In this document: positions 30,848 to 38,914 of the stretch, in pieces | How positions within the stretch are numbered: the first letter of the stretch is position 1 | Layout: the number at the start of each line of letters is the position of its first letter | Assembly: GCA_051646105.1 (NCBI GenBank) | Contig: JBOFCO010000153.1 | Location: forward strand, 1-60,019 | DNA: 60,019 nt | Direction: 5' to 3' | From: JBOFCO01 sp051646105 | Lineage (GTDB): Bacteria; Pseudomonadota; Alphaproteobacteria; Rhodobacterales; Rhodobacteraceae | The notes under the pieces: generated by a model | What the model was told of the DNA's origin: nothing | What the model saw: only the letters and a program-made list of their open reading frames with translations | Databases searched by the model: none | Translations under genes and position numbers: made by a program

Positions 30848-32236
30848 ATGGCAACATTTGACGTAATCATCATCGGCGGCGGCCCCGGCGGCTATGTCTG
30901 CGCGATCCGCTGTGCGCAACTGGGGCTGAAGACCGCCGTGGTTGAAGGCCGCGAAACGCTGGGCGGCACCTGCCTGAACGTCGGCTGCATCCCGTCAAAA
31001 GCATTGCTGCACGCCACCCACATGCTGCATGAAACGCATGAGAATTTCGCGACGATGGGCCTTATCGGGGCAGCGCCGAAAGTCGATTGGGCGAAAATGC
31101 AGGGCTACAAAGCGGATGTGGTTACAGGCAACACCAAGGGCATCGAGTTCCTGTTCAAGAAGAACAAGGTGACATGGCTGAAAGGCTGGGGGTCGATCCC
31201 TGTTGCTGGTCAGGTGAAGGTGGGCGATGAAGTTCACGACGCGAAAGCCATCGTGATCGCCACCGGGTCAGAGCCGTCCTCTCTGCCGGGGGTGGAGGTC
31301 GATGAAAAGACTGTCGTCACCTCGACCGGGGCGCTGGCGCTTGGCAAGGTGCCGAAATCCATGGTGGTCATCGGCGCGGGTGTCATCGGGCTGGAAATGG
31401 GATCAGTCTATGCCCGGCTAGGGGCAAAGGTGACGGTGATCGAGTATCTGGATGCGATCACCCCCGGCATGGATGCCGAAGTGGCGAAAAGCTTCCAGAA
31501 AATCCTTGCCAAACAGGGGCTGGAATTCGTTCTGGGCGCTGCCGTGCAGAAGGTGACGACCACCAAGGGCAAGGCGACAGTTTCATACAAGCTGCGCAAG
31601 GACGACAGCGAGGCTCGCGTGGAAGCCGAAACCGTTCTGGTTGCCACAGGTCGCAAACCCTACACCGCCGGCCTGGGGCTGGAGGCGCTGGGGGCAGAGA
31701 TGTTGCCGCGCGGGCAGGTCAGGACCGACGACCATTTCCGCACATCCGTCGCCGGAGTCTACGCGATCGGCGATGCGATCGTCGGCCCGATGCTGGCCCA
31801 CAAGGCAGAGGACGAGGGGATGGCGTTAGCCGAAATCCTTGCAGGCAAGCATGGCCATGTGAATTACGGCGTGATTCCCGGCGTTGTCTATACGACGCCG
31901 GAGGTGGCGACGGTTGGTGCGACGGAAGAACAGCTCAAGGAAGCAGGGCGCGCCTACAAAGTCGGCAAGTTCCCCTTCATGGGCAATGCGCGGGCCAAGG
32001 CCGTGTTCCAGGCCGACGGTTTTGTAAAGCTGCTGGCCGACAAGGAAACCGATCGCGTTCTGGGCTGCCATATCATCGGGCCGGGTGCGGGTGACCTGAT
32101 CCATGAAATCTGCGTGGCGATGGAATTCGGCGCCTCGGCGCAGGATGTCGCGCTGACCTGCCACGCGCATCCGACCTTTTCCGAAGCGGTGCGCGAGGCC
32201 GCGCTCGCCTGCGGCGACGGCGCAATTCACGCCTGA
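30848..32236 (+). CDS. lpdA: dihydrolipoyl dehydrogenase (E3)
   Basis: Reoxidises dihydrolipoyl groups of OGDH and related complexes, forming NADH. The 462-residue product has the FAD motif GGGPGGYVCAIRCAQLG, redox disulfide GGTCLNVGCIPSKALLH, NAD motif VVIGAGVIGLEMGSVYARLG and C-terminal catalytic HAHPTFSEAVREAAL. Full length. It is the last gene of the suc region and is followed by a strong bidirectional terminator. Confidence 0.97.
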   Translation: MATFDVIIIGGGPGGYVCAIRCAQLGLKTAVVEGRETLGGTCLNVGCIPSKALLHATHMLHETHENFATMGLIGAAPKVDWAKMQGYKADVVTGNTKGIEFLFKKNKVTWLKGWGSIPVAGQVKVGDEVHDAKAIVIATGSEPSSLPGVEVDEKTVVTSTGALALGKVPKSMVVIGAGVIGLEMGSVYARLGAKVTVIEYLDAITPGMDAEVAKSFQKILAKQGLEFVLGAAVQKVTTTKGKATVSYKLRKDDSEARVEAETVLVATGRKPYTAGLGLEALGAEMLPRGQVRTDDHFRTSVAGVYAIGDAIVGPMLAHKAEDEGMALAEILAGKHGHVNYGVIPGVVYTTPEVATVGATEEQLKEAGRAYKVGKFPFMGNARAKAVFQADGFVKLLADKETDRVLGCHIIGPGAGDLIHEICVAMEFGASAQDVALTCHAHPTFSEAVREAALACGDGAIHA

Positions 32237-32261
32237 TCGGAAAGCCGGAATTATTCCTTTG

Positions 32262-32290
32262 AAAACGGCACCGTGAACCGGTGTCGTTTT
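32262..32290 (+). terminator. intrinsic terminator after lpdA (probably bidirectional)
   Basis: AAAACGGCACCG / CGGTGTCGTTTT forms a 12-bp stem (one G-U) with a 5-base loop, followed by T-rich sequence on both strands. It ends lpdA and, read in reverse, the convergent dioxygenase gene. Confidence 0.85.
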
Positions 32291-32302
32291 CCTTTTCTGA
32301 TG

Positions 32303-33052
32303 CTAGCCGAAAATCCGTCGCAGCAGTCCACCCTGCCCCAGCGCATCTTCATCCACACCGACGACAAGCGCCGCATCCAGTCCTTCCGCACCTTCGGTCA
32401 GCGTGCAAAGCGCGCCCTCGCCTGCATCCTGCGCGATTCCGTCGGTGGCATTGGTGGTATCCGCCTGCCCACGCGAAACGTAGTCCTGGGCAGTCGCATA
32501 AACCCCGGCACTGGCGGCATCGTCAAAGAAAAGCTGGCTGGTCAGCACCCGGCTGTCATCCAGAAACACCTTGTAGTGGATATGTGGCGTCCGCCCGCGA
32601 TACCAGCCGGGAAAGATCGTCCGGAATGCCACGGTTCCGTCCTCGCCGGTGGCCAGGGTACCGCGCAGAAAGGTCTGACCCGTGGTATCAGCGCCGTCGC
32701 CAAGATTTTCGACCCCGGAATAGTCACCGGAAGCGTCGCAGTGCCAGACATCGACCCGTGCCCCGACGATGGGGGTGCAGTCCGCGCTGACCACCTGCAA
32801 TCGCAGATGCAGCGGCAGTCCCGGCTTCCCTTCGGCAATTTCGGCCCGCACCAGTTCCGGATCTACATAGAACGGCCCCTCGGTCAGTTCGGGGGCGACA
32901 AGGCAGACATCGCCCGCGATCAGCCCCGCGGCCGCTGCCTCTGCCCGCAGCACGCGGGGAAGGGCTGCGAAAGAAGGCGCAGCCGCAAGGACACTCAGCA
33001 GCGATCGCCGGGACAGCGGCGACGGGGCGATCTGGCGGGGTCGGTCGTTCAT
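32303..33052 (-). CDS. secreted intradiol ring-cleavage dioxygenase-like protein
   Basis: The 249-residue product has an N-terminal SRRSLLSVLAAAPSFAALP segment (Tat- or Sec-like signal), then an intradiol dioxygenase fold. VVAPELTEGPFYVDPELVR-type N-terminus, GARVDVWHCDASGDYSG, FRTIFPGWYRGRTPHIHYKVF (quoted in part: GWYRGRTPHIHYKV) supply the Tyr and His iron ligands. Extracytoplasmic members of this family have unclear substrates. The ATG at 33052 has GGGAG upstream. It lies 118 bases downstream of the GntR gene on the same strand, so local control is possible. Confidence 0.8.
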   Translation of the reverse strand: MNDRPRQIAPSPLSRRSLLSVLAAAPSFAALPRVLRAEAAAAGLIAGDVCLVAPELTEGPFYVDPELVRAEIAEGKPGLPLHLRLQVVSADCTPIVGARVDVWHCDASGDYSGVENLGDGADTTGQTFLRGTLATGEDGTVAFRTIFPGWYRGRTPHIHYKVFLDDSRVLTSQLFFDDAASAGVYATAQDYVSRGQADTTNATDGIAQDAGEGALCTLTEGAEGLDAALVVGVDEDALGQGGLLRRIFG

Positions 33053-33170
33053 CGGAATACTCCCTTGCTTTGTCTCGTCATCCAACGCAGGTCAGCCGGA
33101 TTTCCGCCGCGTTGCACATGACAGTCAGCCTTTTGTCGTGCGTGTCGTGCTTCGGGCGGCATTGCCAAAC

Positions 33171-33818
33171 CTAAGCCGTCAGGTGTCGCAACCCCTGTGT
33201 CACATCTGTGCGCACAGCCAGCCGCAGGCCGGGCTCGTCCCCGGCCCGCAGCGCGGCCACGATCATGCGATGATGCGGCGGCGGCTCGTTCCGGCGCAAC
33301 CGGCCGTAAAGCGCGCGCATGGTCGGGCCCAGTTGCAGCCAGACGGTTTCCACCATCGACAACATTGCCGGGGCCTGCGCGCGCAAATAGAGGGTGCGGT
33401 GGAATTCCAGGTTGGTGCGGATATAGGCAACCGGGTCCTGCTTGGCGACCGCTTCGGCATTGGCCATGTTGATCGTCTGCAACCGTTCAATCAGTGCGAA
33501 ATGTGCCCGTGGCAAGGCGCGGCTGGCCAGTTCCGGCTCGATCAGCGCCCGCAGCGCCGCCAGTTCCTCGATCCGTTCATTTGAAAGCGCCGGGGTTGCA
33601 ACGCGCCCCGATGACGACAGCGCCAGCGCGCCCTCGGCCACCAGCCGCCGCACCGCCTCTCTCGCAGGGGTCATGCTGACATCGAAGCTTTTGGCGATGC
33701 CGCGCAGGGTCAGTGCTTGCCCCGGCGCAAGTTCGCCTGTCATCACCTGCGCTCGCAGGCTGCGATACAGCCGTTCGTGCGCTGTAGCGGAATCCGGAGG
33801 GCGGGCATGCTGGATCAT
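33171..33818 (-). CDS. GntR-family (FCD/FadR-type) transcriptional regulator
   Basis: A 215-residue regulator. An N-terminal winged HTH (RLYRSLRAQVMTGELAPGQA, LTLRGIAKSFDVSMTPAREA, VRRLVAEGAL) is followed by an all-helical FCD ligand domain with LEFHRTLYLRA and HHRMIVAALRAGDE, including His residues likely to bind metal. The ATG at 33818 lacks an SD and sits about 8 bases after a TGTGATCACA palindrome, with -35/-10-like boxes around it. The same palindrome occurs as spaced pairs before sdhC and sucC. AkgR of Rhodobacter sphaeroides is a GntR regulator activating TCA genes; orthology is plausible but untested. Alternative: local regulator of the dioxygenase. Confidence 0.85.
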   Translation of the reverse strand: MIQHARPPDSATAHERLYRSLRAQVMTGELAPGQALTLRGIAKSFDVSMTPAREAVRRLVAEGALALSSSGRVATPALSNERIEELAALRALIEPELASRALPRAHFALIERLQTINMANAEAVAKQDPVAYIRTNLEFHRTLYLRAQAPAMLSMVETVWLQLGPTMRALYGRLRRNEPPPHHRMIVAALRAGDEPGLRLAVRTDVTQGLRHLTA

Positions 33819-33823
33819 GCGAA

Positions 33824-33852
33824 AATGTGATCACAAAATTCCGGGCCGTCAA
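33824..33852 (-). promoter_or_regulatory. gntR promoter with internal TGTGATCACA operator
   Basis: Minus strand: TTGACG (33847-33852), 17 bases, CACATT (33824-33829). The palindrome TGTGATCACA (33826-33835) overlaps the spacer and -10 box, an arrangement expected for repression. Initiation would fall at or just before the ATG, suggesting a leaderless mRNA. Confidence 0.5.
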
Positions 33853-33856
33853 GCCG

Positions 33857-34546
33857 TCAGTCGCCGAACCGGATCGCCTGCAATCGCTGCCCGCGGCGGG
33901 CCAACCACGAACGGTGGCGTTTGTAATCCGGGCAAATCCGCGCGACGACCGCCCAGAAGGCCGGGGAATGGTTCATCTCGACCAGATGCGCGACCTCGTG
34001 TGCCACGACATAGTCGAGCACCTCTGGCGGTGCCATGACCAGCCGCCAGGAAAACATCAGCCTTCCGTCGACGGAACAGGAACCCCAGCGCGACCGCGTA
34101 TCGCGCAGGACCAGATCGCGACAGGGCCGCCCCACTGCCCCGACGTAGTGATCGACCGCGGGGCTTATCCTGTCGCGCGCCGCCAGTTTCAGAAAGGCGG
34201 CAACCCTCCGCGCCGTGTCGCCCGATTGTGGCACCAGCAGCGCACCGTCCTGCACACGCGGGCTGCGGACCGGGGCAGCGACAACCGGCAAGTCCACCCC
34301 TTCGAACGGCAGCGTGCCACCGGGTTCGACAACACTCCCGGGCGCACGGCGGGCCAGAACATCCCTGATCCAGTCGGCCTTGCCCCGCGCAAAAGCCAGT
34401 GCCTCGTCCTCTGGCGCCCAGTCAGGCAGGGACAGAGTCACCCGTCCATCGGCCCGCGACACGCGCAGCGAATAGCGCCGCAGCCGTGGCGATTTCCGAA
34501 GCGTGATTTCAACCGGGGGATTCCCGGGGATCGTCGCCGTTTTCAT
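33857..34546 (-). CDS. YgjP-like (DUF45/M48-type) zinc metallopeptidase
   Basis: A 229-residue protein with the zinc motif VVAHEVAHLVEMNHSPAFW (HExxH plus downstream Glu/His), and RDTRSRWGSCSVDGRLMFSW characteristic of YgjP/DUF45 proteins. Family members are predicted metal-dependent hydrolases of unknown substrate. The ATG at 34546 follows GGAGA; the 32-codon extension upstream is not supported. Its stop is 38 bases before gntR. Confidence 0.85.
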   Translation of the reverse strand: MKTATIPGNPPVEITLRKSPRLRRYSLRVSRADGRVTLSLPDWAPEDEALAFARGKADWIRDVLARRAPGSVVEPGGTLPFEGVDLPVVAAPVRSPRVQDGALLVPQSGDTARRVAAFLKLAARDRISPAVDHYVGAVGRPCRDLVLRDTRSRWGSCSVDGRLMFSWRLVMAPPEVLDYVVAHEVAHLVEMNHSPAFWAVVARICPDYKRHRSWLARRGQRLQAIRFGD

Positions 34547-34719
34547 GGGGTCTCCGCCCGTTTGCCTCGGCACCAGAATAGCGCGCCCTCGCGCCAGGGG
34601 AAGCCCCGTCGAACAGGATAGGGCTGCCTTCGGACGGAACAATGCAAAAGCCTTTGACAGCCCTGCGCGCTTGTGGCAGTTGGCTGCGACTCTGGATAGC
34701 CTGCATGAAGGGGAAACCC

Positions 34720-35049
34720 ATGCCCAAGGACGAATGGGGCGTAAAACGTCTTTGCCCGCATTGCGCCAGCCGGTTCTATGACCTGCGACGCGATCCGATG
34801 ACGTGCCCTGAATGCAATCACAGTTTCAGTGCGGAAAGCCTGGTGGCCGGTCGTGGCCGCGCGCTGATCGCCGAAAAGCTGTCGCCGCAGGTCGAGGATA
34901 TCGATGTCGAGGACATCGAGGAAGAAGTGCTGGAAGACGACAGCGGCAACGATGCCGATCTGGATGACGATCTTCTGGAAGAGGACGAAGACGATTCCGT
35001 CTCGCTGGACGAAATCGCCGATGTCTCGGGCGAGGACGACGAAGTTTGA
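34720..35049 (+). CDS. TIGR02300 / FYDLN-type acidic protein
   Basis: A 109-residue alphaproteobacterial protein. It starts MPKDEWGVKRLCPHCASRFY and has a zinc-ribbon-like pair (CPHC, CPEC) around the FYDLRRDPMTCPECNHSF segment. The rest is strongly acidic (EDIDVEDIEEEVLEDDSGND). The function is unknown. The start ATG at 34720 has AAGGGG upstream. Divergent from the metallopeptidase gene. Confidence 0.9.
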   Translation: MPKDEWGVKRLCPHCASRFYDLRRDPMTCPECNHSFSAESLVAGRGRALIAEKLSPQVEDIDVEDIEEEVLEDDSGNDADLDDDLLEEDEDDSVSLDEIADVSGEDDEV

Positions 35050-35067
35050 CCTCGTAGGAAGCCGATT

Positions 35068-35106
35068 GCGCGGGGTGTTTTTCGCTTGCGTCACCCCCCG
35101 CGCTTT
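35068..35106 (+). terminator. intrinsic terminator after the TIGR02300 gene
   Basis: GCGCGGGG / CCCCCCGCGC (arms 35068-35077 and 35092-35103) followed by TTT. It overlaps the -35 box of the tRNA-Ala promoter. Confidence 0.65.
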
Positions 35107-35114
35107 CATATACG
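35086..35114 (+). promoter_or_regulatory. candidate tRNA-Ala promoter
   Basis: TTGCGT (35086-35091), 17-base spacer, TATACG (35109-35114). Predicted start about 35121, 22 bases before the tRNA. Confidence 0.5.
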
Positions 35115-35142
35115 CACGTGGCGCACACGTGCGCACCTCGGT

Positions 35143-35218
<76 letters not shown>

Positions 35219-35571
35219 ATTGACATTTTATTGTTTTAGATCAGATGGCTGCAAGCCGGGCGGCTTGCCGCACCTTGTTGTGAACTTGCGCGACGCAACC
35301 TTGCCCTGACATCAAACGATATGGGCCGGGGGATCAAGTCAGAAGCCGACCGCGCAAACCTGTCGCCATCTCGCTGGCAGTCAGTCTTTCCAATGATTAG
35401 ACCCTATGGGTCGGCGCAATTTTCGATCAACTTCCCGCCCAATATTTCATCACCTTCATCAAAACCGCCCCGAATACAGGCTGACGACCAACCCGTGGCA
35501 CAACCGCAGCCCCGGGGCATTTGCGCTTCCCCGCCCGGCGTGGAAACCAGCGATCAGGAACGGGCGGACCC
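35219..35571. other. gene-free region between tRNA-Ala and nasT
   Basis: 353 bases without a convincing gene. An AT-rich start follows the tRNA. TGGCACAACCGCAGC at 35496-35510 keeps the GG/GC spacing of sigma-54 promoters but has a poor -12 element. A GCCCCGGGGC palindrome follows it. It presumably holds the nasTS promoter, which I cannot place with confidence. Confidence 0.4.
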
Positions 35572-36153
35572 ATGCAGCGGTTTTCGATCATCGTGGTGGA
35601 AGGCGACCGGGAGCGGGCGCTGAAGATCGTCGACGGCCTGCGGGCCTCGGGCGACCACGATATTGTCGTGATCGCGGAAAAGACCGGGCTCGCACGACGC
35701 ATTGCCGAGCAGAAGCCTGATATCGTGCTGATCGATGTGGCCGACCCGTCCCGCGACGTGCTGGAAGAGCTTGCCCTGGCTTCCGGCCCGATGGAACGCC
35801 CCGTGGCCATGTTCGTCGACCGCTCCGATGAACGCCTGACCCATGCCGCGATCGAGGCCGGCGTTTCCGCCTATGTCGTCGACGGGCTGCAGACCGACCG
35901 GATCAAGCCGATCCTCGATGCGGCCATCGCACGGTTCCACATGTTCCAGAAGATGCGAGCGGAACTTGCCGCCACCAAGGCCGCGCTGGAAGAACGCAAG
36001 ATCATCGACCGCGCCAAGGCGATCCTGATGAAGGCGCGCGGCATTGATGAGGAAGCGGCCTATGCCCTGCTGCGCAAGACGGCGATGGATCAGAAGCGGC
36101 GCGTGGCCGACATCGCCCAGCAGCTCGTCATGGCGGCGGGGCTGCTGACATGA
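35572..36153 (+). CDS. nasT: NasT-type response-regulator-like ANTAR antiterminator
   Basis: NasT binds hairpins in nitrate-assimilation leader RNAs and prevents premature termination; NasS holds it inactive without nitrate or nitrite. The 193-residue product starts MQRFSIIVVEGDRERALKIV. It has a pseudo-receiver domain (PDIVLIDVADPSRDVLEEL) and a C-terminal ANTAR domain, with ALEERKIIDRAKAILMKARG and AYALLRKTAMDQKRRVADIA. The ATG at 35572 is preferred over a 17-codon extension. It overlaps nasS by 4 bases. Confidence 0.95.
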   Translation: MQRFSIIVVEGDRERALKIVDGLRASGDHDIVVIAEKTGLARRIAEQKPDIVLIDVADPSRDVLEELALASGPMERPVAMFVDRSDERLTHAAIEAGVSAYVVDGLQTDRIKPILDAAIARFHMFQKMRAELAATKAALEERKIIDRAKAILMKARGIDEEAAYALLRKTAMDQKRRVADIAQQLVMAAGLLT

Positions 36154-37325
36154 GCCTTGAAACCCTGCGACTTGGCTATGTGCCGCTGATCGATGCTGCG
36201 CCGATGGTGATCGCCTATGAAATCGGCTTTGCCGCCGAGGAAGGGCTGAGCTTTGACTTGATAAGGTTGCAGGGCTGGGCGCAAAGCCGCGACATGCTGG
36301 GGACCGGCGTCATCGATGCCGCGCATATGCTGGTGCCGCTGCCCATCGCACAGGCCATCGGGCTTGGCCCGGCTTACCCGCGTTTCGATCTGGTAATGAT
36401 GTTGTCGCAGGGCGGGCAGGCCATTGCCGTCAGCGCGGCTCTTGCCGCCACAATGCGGGCGGCCGGGCATGGTTTTGCCTTCAACGATCCTTACGCCGCA
36501 CGCGATGCGCTTGCGACCGCCTGTCCCGGTGGTCTGCGCGTCGGCGTGCCATTTCCGTTTTCGACGCAGGCAGAGCTTGTCCGGCACTGGCTGGGCGGAA
36601 CAGACCTTGCTCACCGGGCCAGCATTCATACCGTACCGCCGCCGATGATGGCGGATGCCATGGCCGCGGGAGAGGTGGATGCCTTTTGCGTGGGCGAACC
36701 CTGGGCCTCCTATGCGGTCGAAACCGGTGCGGGAGCCCTGCTACTGGCCGGCCGGTCCATCTGGGCGGCGCCCCCGGAAAAGGGTCTGGTGCTGACGAAT
36801 GGCTTCACAGAAACCCGTGCAGACCTTACAGGGCGGCTCATGCGGGCGATCTGGCGCGCCTGCCGTTGGCTGGACCAGCCCGACAATCGCGGCACGGCTG
36901 CGGAAATCCTGTCACGCCCCGAATATCTGAACCTGCCGCCAGAGCTTTCGGAACGCGGCCTTCTGGGTCGCCTGCACGTAAGTGCTTCCGGAGAGGTGCG
37001 CCAGTTCCCCGACTTCGTCCGCTTTCATGCCGGGTCGGCAAATTTCCCCTGGCGCAGTCTTGCCGCGCTGCTGGCCAGCCGCATCGCATCCCGGCACGGG
37101 CTGGATGTCGGGGCTGCCGTTGCTGCTGCGCAAGCATGCTTCCGCACCGATCTGTATCGCCTGCACCTTCGCGGCGCGGGCGCCGATCTTCCCGGTGCCT
37201 CGTCAAAGGTCGAGGGGGCGATGGCCCACCCGACAGCTGTCGCATCGGAAAAGGGTCAGACGATTCTGGGTTCTGATGCTTTCTTCGACGGAGCGACGTT
37301 TGATCCGGCTTTCGCTGCGCGGTGA
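36150..37325 (+). CDS. nasS: NasS-type nitrate/nitrite sensor (NrtA-like, cytoplasmic)
   Basis: A 391-residue NrtA/CmpA-family periplasmic-binding-protein fold without a signal peptide. The start MSLETLRLGYVPLIDAAPMV goes straight into the mature fold. It keeps the family segments FCVGEPWASYAVETGAGALL and ANFPWRSLAALLASR. In Paracoccus and Azotobacter such proteins bind NasT and release it when nitrate or nitrite binds. Overlap with nasT (ATGA) fits a stoichiometric pair. The C-terminus ends SDAFFDGATFDPAFAAR, like NrtA. Confidence 0.93.
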   Translation: MSLETLRLGYVPLIDAAPMVIAYEIGFAAEEGLSFDLIRLQGWAQSRDMLGTGVIDAAHMLVPLPIAQAIGLGPAYPRFDLVMMLSQGGQAIAVSAALAATMRAAGHGFAFNDPYAARDALATACPGGLRVGVPFPFSTQAELVRHWLGGTDLAHRASIHTVPPPMMADAMAAGEVDAFCVGEPWASYAVETGAGALLLAGRSIWAAPPEKGLVLTNGFTETRADLTGRLMRAIWRACRWLDQPDNRGTAAEILSRPEYLNLPPELSERGLLGRLHVSASGEVRQFPDFVRFHAGSANFPWRSLAALLASRIASRHGLDVGAAVAAAQACFRTDLYRLHLRGAGADLPGASSKVEGAMAHPTAVASEKGQTILGSDAFFDGATFDPAFAAR

Positions 37326-37364
37326 CTTTTCGGGCAATGCTCTGCCCATCATGCAAAAAATGAA

Positions 37365-37393
37365 TGCTGCGCTTGCAATGTTGCATCGCAGCA
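37365..37393. promoter_or_regulatory. inverted repeat shared with the narK upstream region
   Basis: TGCTGCG (37365-37371) and CGCAGCA (37387-37393) form a perfect 7-bp inverted repeat. The segment ATGTTGCATCGCAG (37378-37391) recurs with one change before narK (40732-40745). Likely a transcription-control element of both nas promoters. Confidence 0.4.
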
Positions 37394-37435
37394 CTTGATT
37401 CCCGCCAAATATCCGTGAAGCTGACACCAAGACGC

Positions 37436-37476
37436 CAGCAACGACGCTGTCGCGATTTCTTTCCGCAAGGACGCGG
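37436..37476 (+). promoter_or_regulatory. ANTAR (NasT) RNA target in the nrtA leader
   Basis: Two hairpins with hexaloops carrying A at position 1 and G at position 4: CAGC-AACGAC-GCTG (37436-37449) and CCGC-AAGGAC-GCGG (37463-37476), separated by 13 bases. A third A..G hexaloop, GGC-AACGAC-GCC (37485-37496), shares its 3' arm with the downstream terminator. This fits the two-hairpin motif of known ANTAR targets. Confidence 0.8.
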
Positions 37477-37493
37477 CCCCCCAAGGCAACGAC

Positions 37494-37542
37494 GCCACCC
37501 TTCGTGACCCTTTCGTCAGGGTCAGCGATGACGGTGGCTTTT
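37494..37542 (+). terminator. regulated intrinsic terminator before nrtA
   Basis: GCCACC (37494-37499) pairs with GGTGGC (37533-37538) followed by TTTT. An inner hairpin TGACCC/GGGTCA (37505-37524) stabilises the loop. It lies 52 bases before nrtA and overlaps the third A..G hexaloop, so NasT binding could block it. Confidence 0.7.
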
Positions 37543-37594
37543 CGCATTCAACCATGCCCGCCGACCGTGGCGCATTCAAAGAAGGACAAACCAG

Positions 37595-38902
37595 ATGAGC
37601 CTGAAATCCACCACCCGCCACATGCCCACCCGCCGTGCCTTTTTGAAATCGGCCGCCAGTCTGGCTGCGACGGCTGTGGCAGCACGAGCCCTGCTGCCGG
37701 GCGGGGCCTGGGCGGCAACGGGTGCGCCCGAAGTCGCCGGGGCAAAGCTGGGTTATATCGCCCTGACAGACAGCGCACCGCTGATCATCGCGCAGGAAAA
37801 GGGCTTTTTCGCCAGGCACGGCATGACCGAGATGCTGATCGAAAAGCAGGCAAGCTGGGGCGCTGTGCGCGACAACATGGCGCTTGGCGCCGCGAATGGC
37901 GGCATCGATGGTGGCCATATCCTGCGGCCAAAGACCCATCTTTATGCGACCGGCAAGGTCATGCAGAACAACCTCCCGCTGCCGATGTATACACTGCTGA
38001 ACCTGAACGAGCAGTGTCAGGGGATTTCAGTCGCCGCCGCCCATGCCGCGACGGGTGTCGGGCTGAATTCCGCGCCGCTGAAAGAGGTTTTCGCTGCAAA
38101 GAAGGCCAGCGGTGCCGAAGTGCCGGTGGCAATGACCTTCCCCGGCGGCACACACGACCTGTGGATGCGCTACTGGCTGGCTGCGGGCGGGATCGACCCG
38201 ACCAGGGACGTGAACCTGATCGTGGTGCCGCCACCGCAGATGGTCGCCAACATGAAAGTCGGCAACATGGAAGCCTTTTGTGTGGGCGACCCGTGGAACG
38301 AACAGCTTGTGAATCAGGGCATCGGCTTCACCGCCGCCACCACAGGGGAACTTTGGGCCAAGCACCCCGAAAAGGTTCTGGGGATGCGCGCCGACTGGGT
38401 GGATGCCAATCCGAATGCGGCAAAGGCGATCCTGATGGCGGTGATGGAAGCACAGATGTGGTGCGAGGATGCCGCCAACAAGGATGAAATGGCGCAGGTC
38501 GTATCGGGCCGCCAGTGGTACAAAGTGCCGGTCGACGACATCATCGGCCGCATCAAGGGCGACATCAATTACGGCAACGACCGCAAGGAAAGCCGCCCGG
38601 ATCTCGCCATGCGGTTCTGGGGCGAAAACGGCTCTGCCTCCTTCCCGTGGAAATCGCTGGACAGCTGGTTCATCACCGAAAACAAGCGCTGGGGTTATCT
38701 GCCGGGCGATCTGGATACGGCCGCGCTGGTGAACCAGACCAACCGTTCCGACCTGTGGCTGGAAGCTGCCAGGGAGCTGGGGCTGGATGTGGCGGCCTTC
38801 GGAGACAGCCGCGGCGTGGAAACCTTCTTTGACGGCAAAAGCTTCGATCCGGCCAACCCGCAGGCCTATCTGGACAGCCTTGCCATCAAGTCCATGGCGT
38901 AA
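37595..38902 (+). CDS. nrtA: nitrate ABC transporter substrate-binding protein (NrtA/CmpA family)
   Basis: A 435-residue exported protein. The N-terminus has a twin-arginine signal (PTRRAFLKSAASLAATAVAA, cleaved after AWA). The mature domain, beginning KLGYIALTDSAPLIIAQEKG, is of the nitrate/bicarbonate-binding type, with GGTHDLWMRYWLAAGGIDP and EAFCVGDPWNEQLVNQGIG. It delivers nitrate to NrtB/NrtD. First gene after the NasT-responsive leader. Confidence 0.95.
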   Translation: MSLKSTTRHMPTRRAFLKSAASLAATAVAARALLPGGAWAATGAPEVAGAKLGYIALTDSAPLIIAQEKGFFARHGMTEMLIEKQASWGAVRDNMALGAANGGIDGGHILRPKTHLYATGKVMQNNLPLPMYTLLNLNEQCQGISVAAAHAATGVGLNSAPLKEVFAAKKASGAEVPVAMTFPGGTHDLWMRYWLAAGGIDPTRDVNLIVVPPPQMVANMKVGNMEAFCVGDPWNEQLVNQGIGFTAATTGELWAKHPEKVLGMRADWVDANPNAAKAILMAVMEAQMWCEDAANKDEMAQVVSGRQWYKVPVDDIIGRIKGDINYGNDRKESRPDLAMRFWGENGSASFPWKSLDSWFITENKRWGYLPGDLDTAALVNQTNRSDLWLEAARELGLDVAAFGDSRGVETFFDGKSFDPANPQAYLDSLAIKSMA

Positions 38903-38914
38903 GGGGCACCTATC

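Noticed and set aside
35496..35510. Possible sigma-54 promoter TGGCACAACCGCAGC before nasT
   Set aside because: The -24 part and GG/GC spacing fit, but the -12 element (CAGC instead of TTGC) is poor, so it was not listed as a promoter.
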